NCBI RefSeq assembly: GCF_050596425.1
Contig: NZ_CP192292.1
Span: forward strand, 744,001-808,000
Direction of reading: 5' to 3'
Source of the DNA: G963665925 sp050596425
Lineage (GTDB): Bacteria > Bacillota > Clostridia > Peptostreptococcales > Acidaminobacteraceae
DNA length: 64,000 bases
Part shown: positions 8,844 to 19,700 of the stretch, one piece after another
How the letters are laid out: every line of letters begins with the position of its first letter
Position numbering within the stretch: position 1 is the first letter of the stretch
Notes under the pieces: generated by a model
Database searches by the model: none
Told to the model about the DNA's origin: nothing
Seen by the model: only the letters and a program-made list of their open reading frames with translations
Position numbers and translations under genes: made by a program

Positions 8844-8871
8844 ACACAGCACATTGATGTTGTGTTTTTTT
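8844..8871 (+). terminator. Rho-independent terminator after the ATPase-TOPRIM pair
   Basis: An 8-bp stem ACACAGCA with TGTTGTGT (one G-U pair) and a 6-base loop is followed by seven T. Confidence 0.7.
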
Positions 8872-8897
8872 AGTGCAAAAAAATGGAGGAAAAGTGA

Positions 8898-10718
8898 ATG
8901 AAAAAGACACAGAACAATCAAGTAACAGTTAATAATAGCCTATTAAATATCATTACTCCAATCGGCCTTGAACTCAAAAGAAACAGCCTGATTGTAGGTG
9001 AAAATAAAGGAAGAATTTATGGTATCGTCAAGTACCCTCAAAAAGTCGATTATGGATGGCTAGCAAAAATTACAAACATACCCGGAACAGTCGTCGGCAT
9101 TACATTTATACCGATCGATAATGGTGAATTTATTTCAGGATTATCGAAAAATGTCATCCAAAATCGAAGTGCAGCGGATTCAGCCAAAGATCCACTCATT
9201 CGGCAAAGGGCAGAGCAAGCAGCTATGGATGGTGAAAAGATCATGCTTCAAATTGACAGAGAAGGTGAAACCGTTGGAACCATGATTATATCCATCATGG
9301 TGATTTCAAGGGAAGAAAACAACTTTCAAAAGATTTGCAGAAAAACAGAAAGTATCATTGCCACAAGTAAAGCTAAATTAAGAATTATGGCAAATCTACA
9401 AGAACAAGCATTTAAAAGTGTTGCACCATATTATACCCTCGATGAAGCGATTGGAGAAGTACTTAAAAGAGTCATTCCAATGAGCAGTTTTGTCGGGGGT
9501 TTCCCTTTTTCATCTTCCGGTTATAATGATGGAACAGGTTATTACTTTGGACGTGATAGTACAGGTGGTCTTGTAGTTCTTGATCCATGGAAAAGAGGTA
9601 ATGACAGAACCAATACCAATTTTACCATTATGGGTGTGGCGGGGGTTGGTAAGAGCACCGTCGTAAAGCATATTGCTCTTTCGGAATATATGAAAGGAAC
9701 TAAAATTATCTTCATAGACCCCGAGAGAGAGTACCAAGAAATTACAAAGGCGTTGAATGGCGACTGGATTAATACCGGTGGTGGTGTCAATGGTAAAATC
9801 AATCCATTGCAAATCAGACCCACACCTGTAGATGATGATGACAAATATTATAAGGATGAAGGTCATGGTATGGGAGATATGGCCATTTACATGAAGAACC
9901 TTGAAATCTTTTTTAGCTTATACTTACCTTCTCTATCAGATAAGCAAAGAGCAATTCTTAAGAACGTGCTAATCGAACTATACAATCATTTTGGTATTAG
10001 ATGGGATACAGATATTAATATATTATCGAATGAAGATTTTCCGGTTTTTTCAGACCTTTATGAACTGTTCAAAGAAAAGGCTAATAAGGAAAAAACTTCA
10101 TCAAGCAAAAATGAATATGAAGAGTTGGCGTTACTGTTACAGGATATAGCTCTTGGTAGCGACGCTTTTTTATGGAACGGTAAAAGCACAATCAAGACAA
10201 GTTCAAGATGTATCTGCTTGGATACTCATGATCTACAAAACACCAGTGACAATATCAAAAGAACTCAGTATTTCAATATCCTTACGTGGTGCTGGCAGCA
10301 AATGAGTTTAGACAGAAATGAACCGGTTTTATTAATATGTGATGAAAGTTATCTTATGATCGATCCCAATGTGCCGCAGTCTTTGGTGTTTTTAAGAAAT
10401 GTTGAAAAAAGAGCTAGAAAATATGAAGCAGGGGTAGCGATTATATCCCATTCAGTTGTTGATTTCTTAGATCCAAAGATTAAGCTTTATGGACAAGCAC
10501 TGCTTGACATTCCGGCTTATAAAATACTGATGGGTTGTGATGGCATGAATTTAATCGAAACCAAGAAACTATACAACCTAACAGATGCTGAAGAACAGCT
10601 ATTAGGTCAAAAGAAAAGGGGAAATGCCCTTGTGATGATTGGTTCTAAAAGATTGCATGTGAACTTTCAGATACCAGATTACAAATTTGAGTTTATGGGC
10701 AAAGCCGGTGGAAGATAG
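8898..10718 (+). CDS. VirB4/TraE-type conjugation ATPase
   Basis: This 606-residue motor ATPase of the type IV secretion channel has an N-terminal membrane-proximal domain and a RecA-like C-terminal domain. Walker A MGVAGVGKSTV lies near 246 and Walker B PVLLICDESYLM near 477. A conserved VEKRARKYEAG motif follows near 503. The length fits Gram-positive VirB4 proteins. ATG at 8898 follows TGGAGG. The role as an energiser of substrate transfer and channel assembly is well known for the family. Confidence 0.9.
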   Translation: MKKTQNNQVTVNNSLLNIITPIGLELKRNSLIVGENKGRIYGIVKYPQKVDYGWLAKITNIPGTVVGITFIPIDNGEFISGLSKNVIQNRSAADSAKDPLIRQRAEQAAMDGEKIMLQIDREGETVGTMIISIMVISREENNFQKICRKTESIIATSKAKLRIMANLQEQAFKSVAPYYTLDEAIGEVLKRVIPMSSFVGGFPFSSSGYNDGTGYYFGRDSTGGLVVLDPWKRGNDRTNTNFTIMGVAGVGKSTVVKHIALSEYMKGTKIIFIDPEREYQEITKALNGDWINTGGGVNGKINPLQIRPTPVDDDDKYYKDEGHGMGDMAIYMKNLEIFFSLYLPSLSDKQRAILKNVLIELYNHFGIRWDTDINILSNEDFPVFSDLYELFKEKANKEKTSSSKNEYEELALLLQDIALGSDAFLWNGKSTIKTSSRCICLDTHDLQNTSDNIKRTQYFNILTWCWQQMSLDRNEPVLLICDESYLMIDPNVPQSLVFLRNVEKRARKYEAGVAIISHSVVDFLDPKIKLYGQALLDIPAYKILMGCDGMNLIETKKLYNLTDAEEQLLGQKKRGNALVMIGSKRLHVNFQIPDYKFEFMGKAGGR

Positions 10719-10730
10719 GAGCGTGGACTT

Positions 10731-10898
10731 TTGAAAAAGAAACTAGTGATAGAATTGATCATTTATATTGTAATTGTCATCATTGGAATCATAATGTTGA
10801 TTATGTACCAGCCAAAAGAAGTGGAGATAGTATTGCCGAAAGATTTTCAAATTGAGCAGGAAGGAGGTGCTGGTGATGCTTTTATACCTATCCAGTAA
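10731..10898 (+). CDS. Small single-pass membrane protein, 55 aa
   Basis: A TTG start follows TAGGAGCG. The product has a basic start (LKKKLVIEL), one hydrophobic segment (about 8-28) and a short acidic tail. The gene overlaps the start of the next one by 23 bases and lies 12 bases after virB4, so it appears to be a genuine operon member. No family is recognised. Confidence 0.6.
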   Translation: MKKKLVIELIIYIVIVIIGIIMLIMYQPKEVEIVLPKDFQIEQEGGAGDAFIPIQ

Positions 10899-11883
10899 CG
10901 AGAAAGTTAATATGATAGATTTTCTCCATGATGAGCATGGAATGATTATTAAGAAGTTATCTGGTATGTTTTCTCTAAAACAATTTGTTCTTAGTGATAT
11001 GAGAAGCTTAGAGCATTTTAACTATGTGCTTATTGATCTAAAAGCGCTTAAGGATACAGAAGACGAAATGATGGAAGCTGTAATTGGCTTTAGGAAGATG
11101 TTCTCTTCAAGAATGATAGTTTATATAGAAGCGATTAAGGAACAAGAGAAACTCATTTTACAGCTTATTGAAGCAGGTATTTATAACATTGTGACATCGG
11201 CAGATGTGGCATCCTTTAAAGAGGAAGTTCTTAAAGCTATTAGCGATCTTGGAATAAGCAAACGTGAAGTTCAGTCAAAGCTTATTCAAGAAGATGTAAT
11301 GGAAACCAGCACCTTTACATCATATTCTTTCTTGAAAAAAGATATTAAGATTGCTGTCACTGGGGTGCAGCACCGTGTTGGTACGACGACCATGGCTATT
11401 AATTTGGCAAATTACTTATCTAACATTGGCGCTAAGGTATGTTATGTAGAAGCAAATGAACATGACCATTTGAGTAAGCTTCCGGAGTTTTATCAGGGGA
11501 TGACAACGAAGGAAGATATCATCCTATACAATGGAGTGAAATATCTTTCGCTCCATTCAGAGTGTCATGATGAATTTGATTTCATAATTTATGACATGGG
11601 CGTAATCAACAATAGGATCATAGGTGTCATTAGAAAAAATTGCGATGCTGCAATATTTTGTGCAACAGGTAAGCCTTACGAAATTAATGATATGGTAAAT
11701 ATCGAAAATCTGATTGGTGAGAAGCTCATAGGCAAAGTGTTATCTTTTGTTGCTGAATCGGATAAAAGAAAAATTCAAAAGCAATGTGGAGGTGTATCTT
11801 TTTCAAATTACACACCCGATTATTTTGATGGAGATACTAACGAAGAGGTTTGGGAAGACGTAATTACCAGATTTACTAAGTAA
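10876..11883 (+). CDS. MinD/TadZ-like P-loop ATPase with receiver-like N-terminus
   Basis: This 335-residue protein has an N-terminal response-regulator-like fold (about 1-120) that lacks an obvious phosphoacceptor. A ParA/MinD domain starts near 155. Its Walker A is degenerate, GVQHRVGTTTM, with Arg where the deviant Walker signature normally has Lys. A Walker B-like FIIYDMG lies near 238. Such CpaE/TadZ-like proteins position secretion machinery and occur in Firmicute conjugation operons. AAGGAGGT at 10861-10868 supports the ATG at 10876. Confidence 0.7.
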   Translation: MLLYLSSNEKVNMIDFLHDEHGMIIKKLSGMFSLKQFVLSDMRSLEHFNYVLIDLKALKDTEDEMMEAVIGFRKMFSSRMIVYIEAIKEQEKLILQLIEAGIYNIVTSADVASFKEEVLKAISDLGISKREVQSKLIQEDVMETSTFTSYSFLKKDIKIAVTGVQHRVGTTTMAINLANYLSNIGAKVCYVEANEHDHLSKLPEFYQGMTTKEDIILYNGVKYLSLHSECHDEFDFIIYDMGVINNRIIGVIRKNCDAAIFCATGKPYEINDMVNIENLIGEKLIGKVLSFVAESDKRKIQKQCGGVSFSNYTPDYFDGDTNEEVWEDVITRFTK

Positions 11884-11902
11884 TATTGAAGGAGGACAAC
11901 TC

Positions 11903-12430
11903 ATGACTAATAAAGGGAAAATGATTGAAAGTGTATATAAAGCAGATTTAAGCCAGAGAGCAACGCTGGTTATTTTTTATTTGATTAATAGAGCAGACCA
12001 GGAAAATACTTGTTTCCCTAGCATTAAAACCATTGCTAAAGAGTGTAATATAAGCACTAGAACAGTTCAAAGAGCATTAAATGATCTTGAAAAAACCGGT
12101 TTTATCACTCGAGAAAGTCGGTTCCACGAACAAGGAGGACAGCGGTCTAATCTTTATCACCTGATTGAAGTAGAGACTACTAATAACCTGGACTCTCTTG
12201 ATTCAGAAATAGGATGTGAAATTTATGAAGAAAAGAATATGCTTTATGATTGTGAGCAATCGATAAATATAGAAGATGGTTGTACATGTACACGAGTGAA
12301 TTTAGAAAATAATGAGGAAACACAAATAACCAGCAATACTCTTGAACAAGTAAACTTCGACTCTTTATATGCAACAATGACAAATGAAAATTTACTGTCG
12401 GGGACCCTATGCCATGATGGCGTACCTTGA
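11903..12430 (+). CDS. Winged-helix regulator (HTH_36 type)
   Basis: The 175-residue product has a helix-turn-helix at about 35-75 (SIKTIAKECNISTRTVQRAL) with a wing that ends near 100. The C-terminal half is low-complexity and acidic. HTH_36 proteins are common near replication and transfer genes of Firmicute plasmids and integrative elements. GAAGGAGG precedes the ATG. The last codons overlap a short palindrome at 12410-12420. A regulatory role in transfer is inferred from position. Confidence 0.7.
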   Translation: MTNKGKMIESVYKADLSQRATLVIFYLINRADQENTCFPSIKTIAKECNISTRTVQRALNDLEKTGFITRESRFHEQGGQRSNLYHLIEVETTNNLDSLDSEIGCEIYEEKNMLYDCEQSINIEDGCTCTRVNLENNEETQITSNTLEQVNFDSLYATMTNENLLSGTLCHDGVP

Positions 12431-12646
12431 ATTACTCACTCTAATATATAGGGATATTGAAAGCAGAAGTATAAATGATTCATTCATACGATAATGAATA
12501 CAGGTTTGATTAACAAACACATTTAATTTAACTTCAAACTGATTGACTAATTGCGTTCAAACGAATAAAATAGAAATTGGAAAGTAATTCATATAGGTTA
12601 TATTGATAATATCTCTAAGGAATGTTGATGTTAAGAGGTGCATACT
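12431..12646. other. AT-rich intergenic region before the restriction locus
   Basis: There is no gene here. It contains a small inverted repeat, ATTCATT with AATGAAT, near 12480. It marks the boundary between the conjugation genes and the restriction cargo. Confidence 0.4.
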
Positions 12647-12850
12647 ATGTTTGAATACATGACAGTAAAAGAAGCGGCAAAAAAATGGGGGTTATCGGTG
12701 CGGCGTGTTCAGCTTCTATGTGTTGAAGGAAGAATTGAAGGAGCAATAAAACATGCTTCTGTATGGGCGATACCGCAAGATGCTCAAAAACCAAAAGACG
12801 AACGAATTGTGAGTGGAAAGTATATAAAATCTAAAAAGAATAATGAATAA
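12647..12850 (+). CDS. Small MerR/excisionase-like DNA-binding protein
   Basis: The 67-residue product has one helix-turn-helix, MTVKEAAKKWGLSVRRVQLL, and a wing-like segment VWAIPQDAQKP. Such proteins often precede type I restriction genes in Firmicutes and may control them. AAGAGGTG lies upstream of the ATG at 12647, which is preferred over a GTG at 12638. It is 38 bases from hsdM. Confidence 0.7.
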   Translation: MFEYMTVKEAAKKWGLSVRRVQLLCVEGRIEGAIKHASVWAIPQDAQKPKDERIVSGKYIKSKKNNE

Positions 12851-12888
12851 TACGACACAAAACCAAATAAAGAGAGGGAAAAGCTTTT

Positions 12889-15474
12889 ATGAATAAACAA
12901 CAACTGGCAGCAAAAATATGGGAATCAGCAAATAAAATGCGATCTAAAATCGAAGCTAACGAATACAAAGATTATATATTAGGATTTATATTTTATAAGT
13001 ACCTTTCGGATAAAGAGGTCCGTTTTATGCAGAATAAAGGTGCTACCGTAGAGGATATTAAGAACTTAAGTGAAGAGGATGCTGAAACTGTCAAATATAT
13101 TCAAGGTAATATAGGATATTTTATCGCCTATAAAGATTTATTTTCTACTTGGTTATCAATGGGGAAGGATTTTGATGTTTCCAATGTTCGTGATGCACTT
13201 TCTGCTTTTAGTCGATTAATAGATAGCAATTATAAGAAAGTTTTTGATGGGATTTTTGAAACTCTGCAAACAGGTTTATCAAAGTTAGGTGAGAATGCTG
13301 CTTCACAGACAAAAGCCATCAGTGATCTTATTCAGTTGATTAAAGATATTCCGATGGACAGCAAACAGGACTATGATGTATTAGGATTTATTTATGAATA
13401 TCTTATTTCAAACTTTGCAGCTAACGCTGGTAAGAAAGCAGGTGAATTCTACACTCCACATGAAGTATCACTTTTAATGAGCGAAATTGTTGCAAATCAT
13501 TTAAAAGATCGAAATGAAATCCAGATTTATGATCCGACGAGTGGTTCTGGTAGTCTACTTATTAATATTGGCCATTGTGTTGCTAAACATATGGATGATG
13601 ATGACAATATCAAATACTATGCTCAAGAACTTAAACAAAATACTTATAACCTCACCCGTATGAATCTTGTCATGCGTGGTATTTTGCCTTCAAATATCAC
13701 AACTCGTAATGGAGATACACTAGAGGACGACTGGCCATATTTTGAAGATGGTGATCCGGTTGGTACTTATAATCCACTTTATGTGGATGCGGTTGTTTCG
13801 AATCCTCCTTATTCACAAAACTGGGACCCAGAAGGAAAAGAAACTGACCCACGTTATGCTCGTTTTGGTTTGGCCCCAAAAGGTAAAGCTGACTATGCTT
13901 TTTTGTTGCATGACCTGTATCACATTAAACCTGATGGTATAATGACCATTGTTCTTCCGCATGGCGTTTTATTCCGTGGGGGTGAAGAAGGAACAATTAG
14001 AAAGAATTTAATTGAGAATAATCATATCGATACTATTATTGGGCTGCCAGCCAATATATTCTTTGGCACAGGTATACCAACCATTATTATGGTACTTAAG
14101 CAAAAACGTCAGAATACGGATGTACTTATTATTGATGCATCGAAAGGTTTTATTAAGGTTGGCAAAAACAATCAGTTGCAGGCATCAGACATTAAACGAA
14201 TATCCGATGCTGTATCAAAGCGAAAGGATGTGGCGAAGTTCGCTCGTAAGGTAAGCCGTGAAGAGATTAGAAGCAACGAATATAATCTCAACATCCCTCG
14301 TTATGTGGATTCTTCTGAGGCGCCTGAAAGCTGGGACATTTATGCGTCTATGTTCGGTGGTATTCCTAAAAAGGAAATTGAAGAACTTTCTGCATATTGG
14401 CAGGCATTCCCTGGGCTTAAAACGGTTTTGTTCAATGAGAGCTCTGATGAACATATGAATATTGCAGAAGGTAATCTTAAGGATATTATTAATAATCATT
14501 CCGATGTAGTTTCTTTTAAAGAGCTTTATAAAAAAGCTTTCACCGGCTTTGATACTATTTTGTACAGCCATCTTATAGATGAGATGGAAACATTAAATAT
14601 TTCAAGAGAAGAAGCAATTCTTAGTGATGAAATATTTAATCGCCTTGAATCTGTACCGTTGGTGGATGAATACAAGGCATATCAGCTTCTGGATAATGAG
14701 TGGAATAAGATTGGTGTTGACCTTGAAATGATTCAAACAGAAGGTTTTAAAGCTACGAAACAAGTTGATCCGAATTTAGTTGTAAAGAAAAAGAAGGGAA
14801 AAGAGGTTGAAGTTCAAGAAGGTTGGCAAGGAAGAATTATTCCATTTGAATTAGTCCAAGATATGCTACTACATGAGGAAGCGGCAGCATTAAAAGAAAA
14901 AGAAGAACGGCTTATACAGGTAACTTCTGAACAACAAGAAATACTTGACTCATTAACGGAAGACGAAAAAGAGGAATTAACAGATGTCTTAAATGATGAT
15001 AACACCGCATTTTTGACGAGCTCTGTGACAAAGGCTTCTAAAGAGCTGCTCAAAGGACATGATTCAGTAGAGTATGCGAAGGATAGCCCTGAGGGCAAAC
15101 TACTCACTATGAACGATTTATTAGATGAGGAAAAGGAATTGAAGAAGAGCATTAAAACAGATTCAGCTAAATTACATTCACTTACAAAAGATACAATTGA
15201 AAATTTGACGAATGAAGAAGTGTATGCTTTGTTAGAGAAAAAATGGATTTCACCGCTGATGGAAGAATTACATCAGTTACCTATAGCCATTCTCGATAAT
15301 CTTGCAGTAAAAGTACAGGAATTGGCTGATAAGTATGCCAGCACTTTATCAGATGTAGAAAAAGAAATATTAGAGACAGAAGCGACGCTGTCATCTATGA
15401 TTGATCAGCTTACAGGTAGCGACTCTGACATTGAGGGACTGATGAAATTGAAAACTCTGTTGGGAGGTGAATGA
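12889..15474 (+). CDS. hsdM: Type I restriction-modification system DNA methyltransferase subunit
   Basis: This 861-residue HsdM has the N-terminal helical domain (LAAKIWESANKMR) and N6-adenine methyltransferase motifs. The SAM-binding motif I is YDPTSGSGSLL near 215 and the catalytic motif IV is SNPPYS near 304. It is longer than classical HsdM (about 520) because of a charged C-terminal extension of some 340 residues with coiled-coil character, seen in one Firmicute subfamily. With HsdS it methylates adenines. The next gene starts directly after it. Confidence 0.92.
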   Translation: MNKQQLAAKIWESANKMRSKIEANEYKDYILGFIFYKYLSDKEVRFMQNKGATVEDIKNLSEEDAETVKYIQGNIGYFIAYKDLFSTWLSMGKDFDVSNVRDALSAFSRLIDSNYKKVFDGIFETLQTGLSKLGENAASQTKAISDLIQLIKDIPMDSKQDYDVLGFIYEYLISNFAANAGKKAGEFYTPHEVSLLMSEIVANHLKDRNEIQIYDPTSGSGSLLINIGHCVAKHMDDDDNIKYYAQELKQNTYNLTRMNLVMRGILPSNITTRNGDTLEDDWPYFEDGDPVGTYNPLYVDAVVSNPPYSQNWDPEGKETDPRYARFGLAPKGKADYAFLLHDLYHIKPDGIMTIVLPHGVLFRGGEEGTIRKNLIENNHIDTIIGLPANIFFGTGIPTIIMVLKQKRQNTDVLIIDASKGFIKVGKNNQLQASDIKRISDAVSKRKDVAKFARKVSREEIRSNEYNLNIPRYVDSSEAPESWDIYASMFGGIPKKEIEELSAYWQAFPGLKTVLFNESSDEHMNIAEGNLKDIINNHSDVVSFKELYKKAFTGFDTILYSHLIDEMETLNISREEAILSDEIFNRLESVPLVDEYKAYQLLDNEWNKIGVDLEMIQTEGFKATKQVDPNLVVKKKKGKEVEVQEGWQGRIIPFELVQDMLLHEEAAALKEKEERLIQVTSEQQEILDSLTEDEKEELTDVLNDDNTAFLTSSVTKASKELLKGHDSVEYAKDSPEGKLLTMNDLLDEEKELKKSIKTDSAKLHSLTKDTIENLTNEEVYALLEKKWISPLMEELHQLPIAILDNLAVKVQELADKYASTLSDVEKEILETEATLSSMIDQLTGSDSDIEGLMKLKTLLGGE

Positions 15475-15475
15475 T

Positions 15476-16702
15476 ATGGCTGAAAAAGTAAATGTACCTG
15501 CTATCAGGTTTAAAGGTTTCACCGAAGCTTGGGAACAACGTAAGTTATCCAATATATGCTCAATGCATGCACGAATCGGATGGCAAAATTTAAGAACATC
15601 AGAGTTTTTAGATACCGGGGATTACTACTTAGTTACAGGTACAGATTTTGACAATGGACGAATTAACTTTAACACATGTCATTATGTTGAAAAAGAACGA
15701 TATGACCAAGATCCTAAGATCCAGATTGATAATGGAAATATTCTTATTACAAAAGATGGTACCCTTGGAAAAGTCGCTCTTGTAGAGGGTTTAGATAAAC
15801 CTGCAACATTAAATGCAGGAGTATTTAACGTGACAATTAAGTCAGGAAATATAGATGGTAAATATCTTTATCAATATTTGAAAGCACCATTTTTAATGGA
15901 CTATGTTAGCAAACATGCAACTGGTGGCACAATCAAACATTTGAATCAAAATATTCTTGTAGATTTCCCTGTCCTGCTACCAAAAGTTGAAGAGCAAAGA
16001 AAATTAGGAGAGCTTTATCATAATCTCGACAACCTTATCACCCTTCATCAGCGTAAGCTTTTGAAGCTAAAAAATGTAAAAACAGCCATGCTTGAAAAAA
16101 TGTTTCCGAAAAATGGAAGGGATGTTCCAGAAATACGTTTTTCTGGATTTACTGAAGCTTGGGAACAGTGTAAGCTCGGTGATTTAGGTCGCGTCGCTAT
16201 GAATAAACGGATCTTTAAAGATCAAACTTCAGAAAAAGGAGAGATTCCATTTTTTAAAATTGGGACATTTGGTGGGGAGCCAGATTCATTTATCACTAGA
16301 GAATTGTTTGAGGACTATAAATCAAAGTATCCTTATCCACGGAAAGGTGATATTTTAATTTCAGCTTCTGGGAGTATCGGTAGAACTGTTGAATTCACTG
16401 GAGATGATGAGTATTTTCAAGACTCAAATATAGTTTGGCTTCAGCATGACAACCAGGTGCAAAATACATTTTTGAAACACTTTTATTCTATTGTGAAGTG
16501 GGATGAATTAGAAGGTAGTACTATAAAGAGGTTGTATAATAAGAACATCCTCGACACTCAAATAATGCTACCTAAACCACAGGAACAAGAGAAGTTGGGA
16601 CTCTTTCTTAATAACCTAGACAAGCTTATCACCCTTCATCAGCGTAAGCTTGAAAAATTGAAGAATTTAAAAAAAGCATGCTTAGATAAAATGTTTGTGT
16701 AG
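15476..16702 (+). CDS. hsdS: Type I restriction specificity subunit, expressed copy
   Basis: The 408-residue product has two target recognition domains, each followed by a conserved helical region. The first spans about 1-205 and the second 206-408. Both open with a WEQ(R/C)KL motif and close with LITLHQRKL. The DNA encoding these motifs is repeated in three silent cassettes downstream, so the recognised sequence can be changed by recombination. GGGAGG at 15462 supports the ATG at 15476; a GTG at 15467 overlaps that ribosome site. It should set the DNA target of HsdM and HsdR. Confidence 0.92.
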   Translation: MAEKVNVPAIRFKGFTEAWEQRKLSNICSMHARIGWQNLRTSEFLDTGDYYLVTGTDFDNGRINFNTCHYVEKERYDQDPKIQIDNGNILITKDGTLGKVALVEGLDKPATLNAGVFNVTIKSGNIDGKYLYQYLKAPFLMDYVSKHATGGTIKHLNQNILVDFPVLLPKVEEQRKLGELYHNLDNLITLHQRKLLKLKNVKTAMLEKMFPKNGRDVPEIRFSGFTEAWEQCKLGDLGRVAMNKRIFKDQTSEKGEIPFFKIGTFGGEPDSFITRELFEDYKSKYPYPRKGDILISASGSIGRTVEFTGDDEYFQDSNIVWLQHDNQVQNTFLKHFYSIVKWDELEGSTIKRLYNKNILDTQIMLPKPQEQEKLGLFLNNLDKLITLHQRKLEKLKNLKKACLDKMFV

Positions 16703-16718
16703 AAAGGAGCGTGATTTT

Positions 16719-19700
16719 ATGATATTTAAGACAGAAGCGGAGTTTGAATCTGCCTTGATTAAGGCATTGAAAAATAAGGGCTGGGAAGATCATGTTCTAA
16801 AATACCCGACTGAAGAAGACTTACTAAAAAATTGGGCAGATATTTTATTTGAGAATAATCGTGGAATTGATCGCTTGAATGATGCTCCTTTGACTGATAC
16901 AGAGATGCAACAGATATTAGAGCAAGTTTTGGAACTTCGTAGTCCATTAAAACTTAATGGATTTATAAATGGAAAGACGGTATCCATAACTCGGGATAAT
17001 CCTGAAGATCCTTTACATCTTGGAAAAGAAGTTAGTCTAAAAATTTATGACCGCCGCGAGATTGCTGCTGGACAAAGTAGATATCAAATTGCTCAACAAC
17101 CAACCTTTAAATCGAAGTCGAAGGTTTTAAACGACCGCCGTGGAGATTTAATGCTACTTATAAATGGCATGCCAGTTATTCATATTGAGCTGAAAAAGAG
17201 CGGTATCTCTGTAAGCCAGGCATATCATCAGATTGAAAAATACTCTGATGAAGGCGTTTTTTCAGGAATCTTTTCTTTAGTTCAGGTATTTGTTGCAATG
17301 CAACCGGACGAAACCGTATATTTTGCAAATCCCGGTCCAGATGGTATGTTTAATAAAGATTTTTATTTCCATTGGGCAGATTTCAATAACGAACCCATCG
17401 ATAATTGGAAAGATATTACGACCTACCTTTTATCGATTCCAATGGCTCATCAATTGATTGGTTTTTATACCGTTGCCGATGATTCTGATGGTGTATTGAA
17501 GGTTATGCGAAGCTATCAGTATTATGCTGCAAACGCAATATCTGATCGTGTGTCAAAAATCAACTGGAGTGATAAACAGCTGCTGGGCGGCTATATTTGG
17601 CATACAACTGGTTCTGGTAAAACAATGACGAGCTTCAAGTCAGCACAACTTATCGCTAATTCTAAAGATTCTGATAAGGTGATTTTCTTAATGGACAGAA
17701 TTGAGTTAGGAACGCAGTCACTTCATGAGTACCGTTCTTTTGCAGAAGATAATGAAGAAGTTCAAGCGACTGAAGATACACACGCTCTTATATCAAAACT
17801 GAAAAGCGATAACCCCGCTGATACACTGATAGTAACCTCAATCCAGAAGATGAGTAATATCAAAGATGAAGAAGGGGGCTTGAATGCTGCTGATATTAAA
17901 GCTATGAACTCAAAACGTATTGTCTTTATTGTGGATGAAGCACATCGTTCTACTTTTGGTGATATGTTGATAACTGTTAAACAGACCTTCCCAGATGCAG
18001 TGTTCTTTGGATTTACAGGAACACCTATTCAAAAGGAAAATCAGAAGAAGAAGAATACAACTTCGACAGTTTTTGGTGATGAACTGCATCGCTATAGTAT
18101 TGCTGATGGCATTCGTGATGAGAATGTTCTTGGTTTTGACCCATATAAGGTTCTGACCTATAGGGATATTGATCTGCGTAAAGCGGTAGCATTAATGATT
18201 GCAAATGCTTCTACAGAAGAAGAGGCAATAAAAGATCCGAAGAAAGCAAAAAAATATTATCATTACATGGACTCTGTTAAAGTAAAAATGGCTGGTTATC
18301 GAGAAAAGAGTGGTAAGTACATTAAAGGAATTGAAGACTATCTACCAAGAGAGCAATATGATTGTGACAAGCATCGGAAAATGGTTGTTCAGGATATTAT
18401 TGATAACTGGTTCAGACTAAGTCATGCTTCAAAGTTTCATGCGATTTTTGCTACGAGCAGTATCCCAGAAGCCATTGAGTATTATAGACTCATAAAAGGT
18501 TTAAAGCATGACTTGAAAATTACGGCACTCTTTGATCCGAACATTGACAATAATGGTGGTGTAAAGTTCAAGGAAGATGGTCTTGTTGAGATTATGGAAG
18601 ATTATAATGAAAGGTATGAACAAAACTTTACCTTTGCTACTCATGCAAAATTCAAGAAGGATATTTCAGCACGTTTGGCTCATAAGAAGCCTTATGAGCG
18701 AATCGAGCGTGAGCCCGAAAAACAGCTTGATATTTTGATTGTTGTCGATCAGATGCTAACAGGTTTTGATTCCAAATGGATAAACACACTTTATATGGAT
18801 AAGGTACTTAAATACGAAAATATTATTCAGGCATTCTCTCGGACTAACAGACTATTTGGTCCTGATAAACCTTTCGGCACGATTCGTTATTACCGTTATC
18901 CAAGCACGATGGAAAGAAATATCAGTAGCGCTGTAGCTCTTTACTCTGGAAACAAACCTTTAGGATTGTTTGTTGAACATTTGGATTATAATCTAGAGAA
19001 GATGAATCAAAATTTTGAAGATATTTCACGTTTATTTAAGCAAGCAGGTATAACTGATTTTACTCATTTACCTGATGATGTGAATGAATGCGGTAGATTT
19101 GCTAAGTTGTTTAGTAGTCTAAATGACTATTTAGAAGCTGCAAGAATACAAGGTTTCACTTGGAAACAGAATAAATACCTTTTCGAAAATCCTAAAAAAG
19201 TTGTGGAATTGGCATTTGACGAGAAAACTTATCTTATTTTAGTTTTGCGTTACAAAGAGTTGTTTACAGAAGGCGGCGGTGGAAGCGGTGGTGATATTCC
19301 GTTTGATATTGATGGACATTTGGTAGCCATTGACACTGGTAGAATTGATACTGATTATATGAACTCACGTTTTGAGAAATATCTCAAAGTATTACGTCAA
19401 GATGATATCAACCAAGAGCAGCTACAAGAAACTCTCGATGAGTTACATAAATCTTTTGCGACTCTTACTCAAGAAGAACAGAAATACGCAAATATCTTTA
19501 TACATGATGTTCAAAGTGGAAATGTTGAAATAGAAGGTGGTAAGTCTTTCAGGGACTATATAACTGAATATCAATTCCGTGCGAAAAATGAACAAGTTCG
19601 ACAATTAGTAAGCACTATAGGTGTTAATATTTCAAAGTTGGAAAACTTAATGAATGTTGGGGTTAACGAAGCAAATATAAATGAATATGGAAGATTCGAT

